Part shown: piece by piece, positions 41,898-50,826 of the stretch
How positions within the stretch are numbered: the first letter of the stretch is position 1
Layout: every line of letters starts with the position of its first letter
Assembly: GCA_963732355.1 (NCBI GenBank)
Contig: CAVSZD010000007.1
Location: 434,001 to 498,000, forward strand
Length of the DNA stretch: 64,000 bases
DNA from: JADKAV01 sp963732355
Lineage (GTDB): Bacteria > Actinomycetota > Actinomycetes > S36-B12 > UBA10799
Direction: 5' to 3'
Translations under genes and position numbers: made by a program
The notes under the pieces: model-generated
The model's database searches: none
Told to the model about the DNA's origin: nothing
What the model saw: the letters and a program-made list of their open reading frames with translations, nothing else

Positions 41898-42992
41898 GGG
41901 TGGACACCTTTCTTGTCGGATATGAGGACCGCTGAATAGTCGCTTGCGCAACCAGAGGGATACGTAGACCAACGCGACCAGGGCCGGGACTTCGACGAGC
42001 GGACCGATGGTTCCTGCCAGAGCCTGCCCGCTGGTAACGCCCCACACCCCGATGCTGACGGCGATCGCCAACTCGAAGTTGTTGCCTGCAGCGGTGAACG
42101 CCATCGTGGCGGTCTTCGGGTAGTTCAGGCCGATCGCCCGCGAGGCGAAAAATGCCGTGAACCACATGAGCGCGAAGTAGACGAGCAGCGGAATGGCGAT
42201 GCGGATCACAGCGATCGGTTCGCTGGTGATCCGGTCTCCCTGCAAGGCGAACATGACCACGATGGTGAACAGCAGCCCGTACAGCGCGATCGGGGAGATC
42301 CGGGGCAGGAACTTTCGGGTGTACCAGTCGTCGCCCTTGCGCGCGATGCCGATGCGACGGGTGAGGTACCCGGCAACCAGTGGGATCCCCAGGAAGATCA
42401 GCACGCTCTTCGTGATCGACCAGGTGGAGAACTGCGCGTCGGCGGTCTGCCAGCCGAGCCAGCCGGGCAGGATCTGCAGGTAGAACACGCCCAAGGCCGC
42501 GTAGGCGACGATCTGGAACAGCGAGTTGATGGCGACCAGTAGAGCCGCGGCTTCCCGATCGCCGCAGGCCAGGTCGTTCCAGATCAGGACCATTGCGATG
42601 CAGCGCGCTAGGCCGACCACGATGAGTCCTGTACGAAACTCCGGCTGGTCGGGAAGGAACGTCCAAGCGAGGAAGAACATCAACGCGGGACCGATGATCC
42701 AGTTGAGCAACAGCGACAAGCCCAGCAGCTTGCGGTCGCCGGTGATGTGGCCGATCTCTTCGTACCGGACCTTGGCCAAGACGGGGTACATCATCGCGAG
42801 CAGACCCAGGGCGATCGGGATCGATGTCCCTTCGACCTCGCCGGCCCCGAGGACGTCCTGCACGCCCGGCCACAAGCGACCGAGTAACAACCCACCGAGC
42901 ATCGCGGCGCCGATCCAGAGCGGCAGCCAGCGGTCCAACAAGGACAACCGACCCAATACGGCGGTTTCCGCTGGAACAGTGTCTTGGCTCAT
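41898..42992 (-). CDS. acr3: ACR3-family arsenite efflux permease
   Basis: About 365 residues with ten transmembrane segments of the bile acid:Na+ symporter superfamily (Acr3). Typical motifs are GLARCIAMVLIWNDLACGD, with the conserved cysteine in LARC, and FTAAGNNFELAIAVSIGVWG. It exports As(III) using the proton gradient, here with ArsA energisation possible. The ATG at 42990-42992 begins MSQDTVPAE. It is first in the cluster acr3-arsM-arsD-arsA, behind two operator-like repeats; no arsR lies next to it. Confidence 0.9.
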
Positions 42993-43006
42993 GGACCCCA
43001 CGCTTG

Positions 43007-43056
43007 TATCGATGTCTATCAATACGCACGCTAGCCTCAGTATCGATGGCTGTCAA
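43007..43056 (-). promoter_or_regulatory. Tandem ArsR-type operators and promoter of the ars cluster
   Basis: On the minus strand TTGACAGCCATCGATA and TTGATAGACATCGATA are direct repeats 34 bp apart (plus-strand 43041-43056 and 43007-43022). The first contains a TTGACA -35, with TAGCGT 17 bp further as -10. The remainder of the gene-free stretch 43023-43351 holds repeat B copy 4 and otherwise only a 22-codon open frame that I do not call. Confidence 0.6.
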
Positions 43057-43217
43057 TCCTTGGTCGAGAAGCCAGGCGGGTGTCATGGTCGAGGCAGCCC
43101 GAACCAGCATCGAGGTGACCGGCCTCTCCTCGCGACTCGACCCCCGGGGCTGACCACGCGCGACCAACATGGCCAGCGGGCTCCAGGGCATCCGTGACCT
43201 CGGGCTGACAACCGCTG

Positions 43218-43314
43218 AGTTGGTTGACGCTCAGGTAGTTGGTTGACGCTCAGGTAGTTGGTTGACGCTCAGGCGCCGACGGGCCTCAACCAACTACACG
43301 AACCCCAACCAACG
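43218..43314. repeat. Palindromic repeat family B, copy 4 (expanded)
   Basis: GTTGGTTGACGCTCAGG occurs three times in tandem (start positions ~43219, 43238, 43257), and then the right half CAACCAACTACACGAACCCC follows. It lies 38 bp past the DUF2200 stop. The expansion suggests slippage at the left arm. Confidence 0.88.
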
Positions 43315-43351
43315 CGCTGGGGTGACACATAAGCGGCCCGCACAGCGGAGC

Positions 43352-43693
43352 CTAAGCCCGCAGGACCTTGCCCATCGGGCGACCTCTTGCCAGTTCGTCG
43401 ACCAATTTGTCGAGGTAGCGGATCTGGCGCATCAGCGGGTCCTCGACCTCCTCGACCCGCACTCCGCACACGACGCCGGTGACCAACGACACGTTCGGAT
43501 TGAGCGTGGCTTCGGCGAAGAAGTCCTCGAACGTTGTGCCCTGCGCGATGTGGCGGTCGAGGTCGGCCTCGTCGAAGCCGGTCAGCCACTCGATGACCTC
43601 ATCCAGCTCAGCCTTTGTCCGGCCCTTCTTCTCCACCTTCGCCACATAGAGCGGATACACCGACGAGAAGCTCATGGTGAAGATCCGGCTCAC
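43352..43693 (-). CDS. DUF2200 family protein
   Basis: A 113-residue cytoplasmic protein that closely follows the DUF2200 pattern: SRIFTMSFSSVYPLYVAKVE, then KGRTKAELDEVIEWLTGFDE, then FFAEATLNPN, then VEEVEDPLMRQIRYLDKLVDEL. The function is unknown. It is coupled to the upstream subtilase gene by a 4-bp overlap (43690-43693), an unexpected partner for a cytoplasmic protein. Confidence 0.88.
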   Translation of the reverse strand: MSRIFTMSFSSVYPLYVAKVEKKGRTKAELDEVIEWLTGFDEADLDRHIAQGTTFEDFFAEATLNPNVSLVTGVVCGVRVEEVEDPLMRQIRYLDKLVDELARGRPMGKVLRA

Positions 43694-44625
43694 GACAGAC
43701 CTACGAACAACAGCCGATTCGGGCTACCAGCAGGAACGGGATCAAGCGCTCCAACGGTGGCGGTCCGGCGCACCCAGCGCTGCACCGCGGCGGGGGTGGC
43801 AGCGGGACGGTCCCGGAGGCGCAGAGCCACGGCACCGGAGACGAACGGTGTCGCCCACGATGTGGCTCCGACCCCGCGGTACCGAAATACACCGCCGCCC
43901 GCGATCACGGAAGTGATGTCCTTTCCGGGCGCCCACACATCCACGCACGGTCCGTGATTGGACCCCGACCAGGCCCGATCGCGCTGCGTGCTCGCCCCCA
44001 CCGTGATCACCGCAGGCACACGCGCCGGGGACTTCCGGCACGCATCGACACCTTGATTACCAGCTGCGGCCACCACCGGGATGCCACTGTTGATCAGGCG
44101 TCGTACCGCGCGGTCAATCCGGTCGGAACCGCCGAAGGTCAAGGACATGTTGACGACAGCCGGACGTTGAGCGTTGCGGCGGATCCAGCCGGCGGCTCTG
44201 ACAACCGCCCGCCGCTGCTGCTTGAGCGTCATGGTGGAACCGCCCTCGGAACACCCCAGCGCCTGCACCTCCACGAGCCGCGCGCTCTTGGCAAGGCCGG
44301 TCCTGCGCCCACCGGCGATCCCCGCGACGAACGTGCCGTGGCTCACCCCGATCTCATCCGCGCAGTCCGTCACGCCGGTGCCTGTGAGATTGATGCCCAA
44401 CGATGCACGGCCGTCGAACTGCGGATTGTCAACATCCAAGCCGGTGTCCACGAGGTAGATGGTCACACCACGGCCGTCGGACGGCGCCGCGTAGGTCCCG
44501 TCCAATGGCAATTCGCGCTGATCGATACGGTCCAGCCCCCAGCCGGGCCCTTTGGCCGCCGGAGCCACAGCGGCGGTACTGACCATGAGCGCAGTCGCAA
44601 CAGTGAAGGTCAGGACAGCTCGCAT
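43690..44625 (-). CDS. Secreted subtilisin-like serine protease
   Basis: A compact 311-residue S8 peptidase with a signal peptide (1-~25, VAPAAKGPG). The triad is Asp in TIYLVDTGLD, His in GVSHGTFVAGIAGG and Ser in GATSWATPFVSG (the usual GTSMA reads ATSWA), with oxyanion Asn in VVAAAGNQG. The N-terminus WGLDRIDQRELPLDG resembles proteinase K-like enzymes, but there is hardly any propeptide. The ATG at 44623-44625 follows GGAGG. The last codons overlap DUF2200. Confidence 0.9.
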   Translation of the reverse strand: MRAVLTFTVATALMVSTAAVAPAAKGPGWGLDRIDQRELPLDGTYAAPSDGRGVTIYLVDTGLDVDNPQFDGRASLGINLTGTGVTDCADEIGVSHGTFVAGIAGGRRTGLAKSARLVEVQALGCSEGGSTMTLKQQRRAVVRAAGWIRRNAQRPAVVNMSLTFGGSDRIDRAVRRLINSGIPVVAAAGNQGVDACRKSPARVPAVITVGASTQRDRAWSGSNHGPCVDVWAPGKDITSVIAGGGVFRYRGVGATSWATPFVSGAVALRLRDRPAATPAAVQRWVRRTATVGALDPVPAGSPNRLLFVGLS

Positions 44626-44661
44626 GGTCACCTCCGTCCCCTGAGTTCGTCGGGCCTACCG

Positions 44662-45159
44662 CTACTTCCGCTTCGCCGTGAAACTCAGCTTCCCCGAGGA
44701 ACAGGTACCTGCAGGACCCCAGTCCGTGGCCGCTTCCTTCTTGACCCACCCCTTGGCCGTTCCGTTCTTCTTGATCTTCAACTGGAACGTTGTGGTGCTG
44801 GCCACAGTCCCGTCGCTGTAATAGGCGTTGCTGACATCAGAGATCTTGCCGCTCTTCGGAATCCGCATGTTGTACGGGAAACTGATGTAGTCCTCGTAGT
44901 CCGGCTGATAACCCGCAGCATCCGGGCAGTTCAGCAGGTACTTGGGGTCGCTGTCACCGTAGAAGCAACTGAACACCTTGGTTGGCGGCGTCCCGGGCGG
45001 GCACGCCCCCTTCTTGACCGTGAACGTGAAGGCGAGCTCGCCCGTGGCCTTGTAGCGGCCGTTTTGGACATCGGCTGGCTTCGCTGTGACCGGGGCGCTG
45101 GCCAGGCAAATTGCGGCCAAACTGCCGATCACTGCCACGGCGTAACTCCTACGGATCAT
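44662..45159 (-). CDS. Secreted protein of unknown function
   Basis: A 165-residue protein with a signal peptide (MIRRSYAVAVIGSLAAICLASAPVTAKP) and a beta-rich, Tyr/Lys-rich mature part with four cysteines (GACPPGTPP, SCFYGD, NCPDA, GTCSSGKL) that could form two disulfides outside the cell. I recognise no family. It precedes the subtilase in the same direction with a 36-bp gap and may be co-transcribed. A second ATG three bases upstream is an alternative start. Confidence 0.6.
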   Translation of the reverse strand: MIRRSYAVAVIGSLAAICLASAPVTAKPADVQNGRYKATGELAFTFTVKKGACPPGTPPTKVFSCFYGDSDPKYLLNCPDAAGYQPDYEDYISFPYNMRIPKSGKISDVSNAYYSDGTVASTTTFQLKIKKNGTAKGWVKKEAATDWGPAGTCSSGKLSFTAKRK

Positions 45160-45237
45160 CACAGGCCCTTCGACGTAGCGAACACCGGCAGTCTACGTCT
45201 ACGAACGGCGACTGAGAACCGCTTCGTTCAGTGCCTA

Positions 45238-46392
45238 CTACCCCGCGGCTCGTTCCGGCGGCACCACGTCCATATCCAGGGTCCGGCCGTAGACCTGCCC
45301 GACCGTTGAAGCCATCCGCTGCCAACTCAATCGCTGGGCCATCGTGCGCGGACCAGCTTCGGCGTATTGGTCCCACACAGCCCGGTCCCGCAGCAGGCGC
45401 ACGATCCCCGCGGCCAGTGCCTGTGACTGGCCGACTGGAACGAGCGTGCCGTTGACCCCGTCCTCAATTACTGCCTCGACGCAAGAGACCTCCGTGGCAA
45501 CAGTGGGCAGTCCCACCGACAAGGCCTCGGCCGCGGCCATCGCCGGCGGCGAGGTCGTGTAGTCGTACTTGAAAGGCCACGTGCCCACCTGGGCGCCGGC
45601 CATTTCACCGAGTAGATCGGTGACCGGCTCGGTCACGACCTCGAGGTGATCGCCGAGCCCGGCTGCGTTGGCCTTCTCGAGCAGACCGTCCAGTTCCGGG
45701 CGTGGGATCAAGAGCAGCCGCAACCGCGCATCGGGCACTTCTCGAAGGACCTCGGGAAAGCATTCCAGCAGCGTGTCGATGCCGCGCACTGATTCGGCAC
45801 GGCCTGCGAAGAGCACCACGGGCGCCTCGCTGCGGAACTGCGCCCTGCGATCGTCGTGCGGCGCACCCGATCCGACCCGCAGGGCACCGATCTTCTGCTC
45901 GACGCGTGGGTCCGGAGTCATCACCGCGCGGGTGCGGCAGCGCCGTAACGCCTGCTTAACCACGGCGGCGGGCAGCACCGACGTCGCCAGCACCCGGGGC
46001 CGCAGAACATTCGACTGCATGGCCGCTCGAAGCCCACCAGCATGCAACCGCCGCGGCGAGGGCAAGACGGGCCAGGCGTACATCGTCATCACATTGGGCA
46101 CCGTGGCCACGGCACTCTTCGCGAGCATGATCGGCGCCAAGGCACCACCATGCACGTGGAGCAGATCCGGCGCCACCTCGCCGATCGCCGCATCGAGGGC
46201 CGCCGTACGTCCGATCGGAAAGGTCTCAACCGCGCCCCCGAGTTCAATGACGCCAGCGAAGACATGCTGCCCATCGTGAGCGCGAGTCGTCACCACATAG
46301 TGCTCACCTGGCACCCGCTGCGCGATCTCGGTGACTGTCCTTCCCATGGCTTCATGCGAGGAGAACTCAGCGATCACGTGCAGGATGCGCAT
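45238..46392 (-). CDS. Glycosyltransferase family 4
   Basis: A 384-residue GT-B retaining glycosyltransferase. The N-terminal Rossmann half has RILHVIAEFSSHEAMGRTV and DLLHVHGGALAPI. The C-terminal donor-binding half has VVLFAGRAESVRGIDTLLE and the E-x7-E type signature in PPAMAAAEALSVGLPTVATE. It is the last gene of a four-glycosyltransferase operon and overlaps the upstream GT2 gene. It probably adds a sugar from a nucleotide donor to an envelope glycan. GTG 46393-46395 is the alternative start. Confidence 0.85.
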   Translation of the reverse strand: MRILHVIAEFSSHEAMGRTVTEIAQRVPGEHYVVTTRAHDGQHVFAGVIELGGAVETFPIGRTAALDAAIGEVAPDLLHVHGGALAPIMLAKSAVATVPNVMTMYAWPVLPSPRRLHAGGLRAAMQSNVLRPRVLATSVLPAAVVKQALRRCRTRAVMTPDPRVEQKIGALRVGSGAPHDDRRAQFRSEAPVVLFAGRAESVRGIDTLLECFPEVLREVPDARLRLLLIPRPELDGLLEKANAAGLGDHLEVVTEPVTDLLGEMAGAQVGTWPFKYDYTTSPPAMAAAEALSVGLPTVATEVSCVEAVIEDGVNGTLVPVGQSQALAAGIVRLLRDRAVWDQYAEAGPRTMAQRLSWQRMASTVGQVYGRTLDMDVVPPERAAG

Positions 46393-47186
46393 CACGCAGC
46401 CTTGCGCATCCCACGAAGCAGACCGGCCGCCTCGACGGACTTCAGCAGGACCAGCCCCGAGGACTTGACCGGGTGTTTGGCCAGCGTCCCCGCCTGCCGC
46501 AACACTCCCGAGCGAGCAAGGTGGGCGCGGCCCTCCGGGTGGCGCTGCAGGTACTCGGCGACCCAGCGCCCGTAGTACTGCTTCTTGCCGTATGTGACGC
46601 GCAGTTCGATGCGGCCCTCGTCATGCCAGATGAGCGAGTCGATCCGGCCGACCACTGTGCCGATGGCCTTCGTCCGGTCAGCGAGGTCCCAGTCCTCAGC
46701 GGCCGTCAACGTCTCGTCCCAACCTCCAGTGGCTTCGAACACCTCGTGGCGGAAGGCACGGGGCGCCTCCACGTCGGAATCACCCACGTAGAGGCTCTTC
46801 TCCAGCACGCGGCACGACGCGAAGAATCCGTCGCCGAAGGACCGCTCCGGGATGATGACCGCACCGACCTCCGGGCGCTGCTCGAACACCCTCATGAAAT
46901 CCGCTACCACGGTGGGTTCGAGCACCATGTCGGAGTCGATGAACACCACAACGCCGCCGCTGGCCTCCCTGGCACCGCGGTTGCGCTGGGCGCTGCGTTC
47001 CGGCTTCTGGTCGAAGACGAGGTCCGCCAATTCCCGGGCTATCTCGACGGTGCCATCGGTAGAGCTGTTGTCCACGACGATGACCTCGACGTCCGGGTGG
47101 GTCTGGTTACGGCACGACTCCAAGCAGGCTGCGAGGGTCCGCGCCGAGTTGCGGGTGGGGATGATGAGGCTGACTCGCTGATTCAT
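46392..47186 (-). CDS. Glycosyltransferase family 2
   Basis: A 264-residue GT-A inverting transferase. It shows RVSLIIPTRNSARTLAACLE, VDNSSTDGT and the metal-binding DxD in VFIDSDMVLEP, with the later motif WDETLTAAEDWDLADRT. The ATG at 47184-47186 follows AGGAG, so the longer frame to 47318 is rejected. Its start overlaps the stop of the small membrane protein (47183). It forms part of the envelope glycan operon. Confidence 0.87.
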   Translation of the reverse strand: MNQRVSLIIPTRNSARTLAACLESCRNQTHPDVEVIVVDNSSTDGTVEIARELADLVFDQKPERSAQRNRGAREASGGVVVFIDSDMVLEPTVVADFMRVFEQRPEVGAVIIPERSFGDGFFASCRVLEKSLYVGDSDVEAPRAFRHEVFEATGGWDETLTAAEDWDLADRTKAIGTVVGRIDSLIWHDEGRIELRVTYGKKQYYGRWVAEYLQRHPEGRAHLARSGVLRQAGTLAKHPVKSSGLVLLKSVEAAGLLRGMRKAA

Positions 47187-47374
47187 GCTTGCTCCTGGGT
47201 TCCGGTCACGAGCCAGATCGGGACGCTGAGCACGCCGATGGCGAAACCGATGGTTACGAATACGTCGGACACGGCACGCTGACCCACGGCGGCGAGGCCG
47301 GCCGCGACGAGCATGCACAGGACTGCAACAACAAGGGGTACGCGCCAGGCAAGGGCACGGGGGCTACGCGGCAT
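47183..47374 (-). CDS. Small two-TM membrane protein
   Basis: A 63-residue protein with two hydrophobic segments (VPLVVAVLCMLVAAGLAAVG and VFVTIGFAIGVLSVPIWLV) and a short basic N-terminus (PRSPRALAWR). I recognise no family. It overlaps the 3' end of the GT4 gene upstream by 11 bp and the GT2 gene downstream by 4 bp, so it is translated within the operon and may assist a membrane-bound glycosylation step. Confidence 0.6.
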   Translation of the reverse strand: MPRSPRALAWRVPLVVAVLCMLVAAGLAAVGQRAVSDVFVTIGFAIGVLSVPIWLVTGTQEQA

Positions 47375-48464
47375 CGTGCACCAACCTCAGGCTGGGCTTG
47401 ATGCCGGCAGTGGCCTGCTCAAAGACCTCGCGGGCCACTGTGTCCCAAGAGTGGGCGCCACCGTACGGCAGCGGTTGCACCGGTTCGCCCTGCCACTTTC
47501 GCAGCATGGTGGGGATCCAGTGACCCAACGCCATCGGCGTGGCGGGCACCACGACACCCTTGGCGGCACGGGTCGAATCCCGCAAACCAGGTACGTCGTA
47601 GGAGATCGTCGGGGTCCCCACCGCTGCGGCTTCACTGACGACCAATCCCCAGCCCTCGCGCACACTAGTGGCGATGTGGACGTGGGCCGCGGCCATCCGC
47701 TCAGCCTTCTCCTCTTCGCTGACCCGGCCGAACACGGTCACACCATCCACAGCAGCGGCCTTCGTGGCCTCCAGCTCCGGGCCACCGCCGAGCATCCACA
47801 ACTGGAGGTCGGGGATCTGCTTGCGGGCGATCTCGAAAGCCTCGATCGCGTCGATCGGCCGCTTGTAGGGGACGTGCCGGGCACACCAGACAAGAGTGGG
47901 GCGATCGGCCTTGGGGACGTCGGGGATCGTGGCCGGCGGGTCGAAACCTTCGGGAACGACCGTGACGTCGGTGACGCCGAAGCGTGCGATCGAATCCTTG
48001 GTCGATTGCGAGACAGCCAGGACGCGTTGACCGCGGTAGGACTTCAGCCACTTGGGCTCGAGCACGTATCGGCCCAGCAGGCTTGCCGGCCACGGCGCGT
48101 TGTGAGCCCAGATCTCCTCGCACGTCTGATGGATGAAGGCAACGGTGGGAACGTCCTTGATCCACTTGTGTGCCTCGAAGGCCACTGTATTGATCATGTC
48201 GATGACCAGGTCGTAACCCTGGTACTGACCCGCCCGCTTCCACCAAGTGCGGGCCTTGCGGTAGACGGTGTAACGGTTGCCACCGCGGACCACCGTGTAG
48301 CCATCGACCTTCTCCACTGCGGGGCGATCGGCAACTGCCGCGGCGAAGAGTGTGATCTGGTGACCTTCGGCGGCCCAGCGCTTGGCGACCTGCTCGGTGT
48401 AGACCTCGGCTCCGCCGGCCAACGGGTTGGCCAGGTCGCGCCAGGTGAGGATGAGGATTCGCAT
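47364..48464 (-). CDS. Glycosyltransferase family 4
   Basis: A 366-residue GT-B enzyme. The start RILILTWRDLANPLAGGAEVY is typical of WaaG/PimB-like GT4 proteins, the donor domain shows PTLVWCARHVPYKRPIDAIE, and the signature is REGWGLVVSEAAAVGTPTISYDVPG. It lies one base downstream of the GT2 gene 48466-49422. It probably acts on a lipid-linked or surface glycan; donor and acceptor are unknown. Confidence 0.87.
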   Translation of the reverse strand: MRILILTWRDLANPLAGGAEVYTEQVAKRWAAEGHQITLFAAAVADRPAVEKVDGYTVVRGGNRYTVYRKARTWWKRAGQYQGYDLVIDMINTVAFEAHKWIKDVPTVAFIHQTCEEIWAHNAPWPASLLGRYVLEPKWLKSYRGQRVLAVSQSTKDSIARFGVTDVTVVPEGFDPPATIPDVPKADRPTLVWCARHVPYKRPIDAIEAFEIARKQIPDLQLWMLGGGPELEATKAAAVDGVTVFGRVSEEEKAERMAAAHVHIATSVREGWGLVVSEAAAVGTPTISYDVPGLRDSTRAAKGVVVPATPMALGHWIPTMLRKWQGEPVQPLPYGGAHSWDTVAREVFEQATAGIKPSLRLVHDAA

Positions 48465-48465
48465 G

Positions 48466-49422
48466 TCAGGCCGCCTGCAGGATCGCGTCGTCGTGGATCA
48501 CGGGCAGTGCGATGACCGGCGCACGGTGCTCGCGGTAGAGCGAGGTGAGGTGCAAGCGGCCGAAGATCGTGAGAGCCTCGCGGACCGTGCGAAGGATCGC
48601 CTTCACGCCCACCGTCGAGCCGGCAAGGCGCTCGCGCAGTTCAACAGGCGCGGCCTGCATGCGGGTGACGCCGGCCTGCTTGGCTGCGACGAAGAACTCG
48701 AGGTCGAAAGCGAATCGCTGTTCGCGCATCACCGGCAGCACCTTGGCCATGGCGTCGCGGCGGAAGAGCTTGCAGCCCGTCTGGGTGTCCTCGACGCCGA
48801 GGTTGAACAGGGCGGTCACGAAGGTCACAAAACCCTTCGACACGAGTTTGCGCATCGAGCTGGCAGCGGACTGCGAACCGGCCAGGTACTTGTTGGCATA
48901 GACCACCTCAAGGTTGTCCCGCTGCGCCCGTTGCAGGTAGTCGCACAGGAAAGTCGGATCGATGTCACCATCGGCGTCCACCATTCCAAGGTAACGACCG
49001 CGGGCCTGGGAAAACCCGGTGTGAAGAGCCGCTCCCTTGCCGCGGTTCTCCGGCGCCACGATCACCTCGACCCCAGCGATGCCCTCAATGGTTGCCTCCG
49101 AACCGTCGGTGGATCCGTCGGACACAGCGAGAACCTCGTAGGAGATGCCGCGCTGTTGCAGTGCGCCGACCAGTTCGAGCACGTTCGGCCGAAGCGAGGC
49201 ACCCGGGTTGTAGAAGGGGATGACGACGCTGAGCTCGACCTCGGCGGGGCGGTGGAGGTCGCTGGAAACCAGGACCGGGGCTTGGGGCTTGCGGCGGTCG
49301 ATGAGCATCAGAACCGTCGCGGCAACCATCGCGGGGAGCAGGACGAGCATCCGGAGCAGCTGCGAGGCGAGGAAGCGGGAGTGGGCGACCAGGGTGGGAA
49401 TCTGAGGGGTGATTTGTGCCAT
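48466..49422 (-). CDS. Membrane-anchored glycosyltransferase family 2 (DPM1/ALG5-like)
   Basis: A 318-residue protein with one N-terminal membrane segment (~20-42) and a GT-A domain resembling dolichyl-phosphate sugar transferases. It shows LSVVIPFYNPGASL, VSDGSTDGSE, the DxD in GMVDADGDID and the late DTQTGCKLFRRDAM. Such enzymes charge polyprenyl phosphate with a sugar for use by GT-C enzymes, which fits the large GT-C-like proteins further along this cluster. Confidence 0.85.
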   Translation of the reverse strand: MAQITPQIPTLVAHSRFLASQLLRMLVLLPAMVAATVLMLIDRRKPQAPVLVSSDLHRPAEVELSVVIPFYNPGASLRPNVLELVGALQQRGISYEVLAVSDGSTDGSEATIEGIAGVEVIVAPENRGKGAALHTGFSQARGRYLGMVDADGDIDPTFLCDYLQRAQRDNLEVVYANKYLAGSQSAASSMRKLVSKGFVTFVTALFNLGVEDTQTGCKLFRRDAMAKVLPVMREQRFAFDLEFFVAAKQAGVTRMQAAPVELRERLAGSTVGVKAILRTVREALTIFGRLHLTSLYREHRAPVIALPVIHDDAILQAA

Positions 49423-49456
49423 GCCCCCACGTTGGACGGCCTACTTCAAGGCAGAT

Positions 49457-50735
49457 TCAAGCCGAAGGCAACGCCGAATCAGCGTTCCGATTCGATTTCC
49501 ACGCCGGAATTTCGAAGGCCACCAAGAGAGCAATCACGGCGACTGCGGCTACTGCGGAACCGGTGGCAATAAGGGTCGCGCTACTGTGCCACATGCTGAT
49601 CAGCAGGATCTCCCCCGCCGCTCCCGCCCAGGGCAACCACGCGGTCCAGCCGCGCCTTGCCAGGCCGGCATGCACGAGAACGCTGACGAATGCGCTCAGA
49701 CCGGCTACCAGGGCCAGCACCCGGGTCACCGACGCCGCATCGGAGTAGGTGCCGGCTCCGAAGAGAACGGTCAACACAAGACCGGGCACGAGGGCCACGA
49801 AGAACGCAGCAAGAATTGCTGGGACTCCGACTACTAACAGTGACGAACGAAGGGCGGCTGTGCCCCGACCAGTGGTCCATCCGGCGACCAGTTTCGGGTA
49901 TGCGATGGAGATCGCCGCCGCAGGCAGAGCGAGCACGGTCTTGCCGATCGTGGCCGCTGCGACGTACCCGCCCGATACTGAAGCCGGCAGGAAGTGACGC
50001 GCGAGGAACAGGTCAACGGTAGTGAAGAGGAACAACCCGCTGACCACCGCGCCGGTGCGCAGGTAGTCGCTGCCGGACACCCTCGCGCGCGGTCCCTTGC
50101 CGGCCCGCAGAGCGGCGACCAGGACGAGGAGCAGGCCGCACACTTCACCGAGCAGGGTGCCGAGCAGGGCGCCGGTCACTCCGGCGAAATACGCCAGGGC
50201 CAGACCCGGCCCGAGGCGAACCGCTGTGGCCACGATGTAGCTGCCCGCGACCACCGAGGTCCGGCCCACACCCAGCAGCAAGCCACGGATGACTGCGATC
50301 AATGCCGCCACCAGCAGGGTGGGGGCGAGAATGGCCGCGTCCAACGCGGAGTCCAGGTGCAGGAAACCGGCGACCGGCGTGGCGGCCAGAAGTAGGAGCA
50401 CGACGACCGGCGCGCTGTAGGCCACCGTGCGGACGGCCAGCGAAAGGGCTGTCGCACGAGACAGACCATCTGTGGCGGTTGCCCGAGCACTTGCTGTCTG
50501 CAAGCGCGGACAAGGGAACCGCAACGAGAGTCATCGCCGCCAGGACTGTTCCCAGAGCGCCGTACTCCGCGGGCTGCAGTGCGCGACCGACGACGGCGTG
50601 GAACAGCAGGTTCGCGACGCTTTGTACGACCACTGCGATGAACAGCGGAGCGGCCAGCCGGGACAGGGCTGAGGTGCGGATGGAGGGGCGAACGGGCACG
50701 TCGGTGGCTGTCACATCCTTACGCTGACGGCCCAT
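49457..50735 (-). CDS. Polysaccharide flippase (Wzx/MATE-like), one frameshift
   Basis: A multi-TM lipid-linked oligosaccharide flippase of about 425 residues. The first frame gives MGRQRKDVTATDVPVRPS, then SRLAAPLFIAVVVQSVANLLF and EYGALGTVLAAMTLVAVPLS. Removing one T from CGCTTGCAG near 50505 continues it as ALQTASARATATDGLSRAT and ten or so further TM segments. The gene follows the envelope operon direction. It would move an assembled lipid-linked glycan across the membrane. The ATG at 50733-50735 follows GAGGAG. Confidence 0.78.
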
Positions 50736-50826
50736 TCTCAAGTACTCCTCAAGAGACGCTACGGGTTGGCTCCGCATCCACTCCAAGCACTGGCGTATGC
50801 AGGAGCGGCACGGTCACAGTAGAACG

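Noticed and set aside
43086..43154. 22-codon open frame upstream of the ars promoter, considered as an ArsR remnant or leader peptide
   Set aside because: It shows no ArsR motif, no convincing ribosome-binding site and no obvious regulatory codons.
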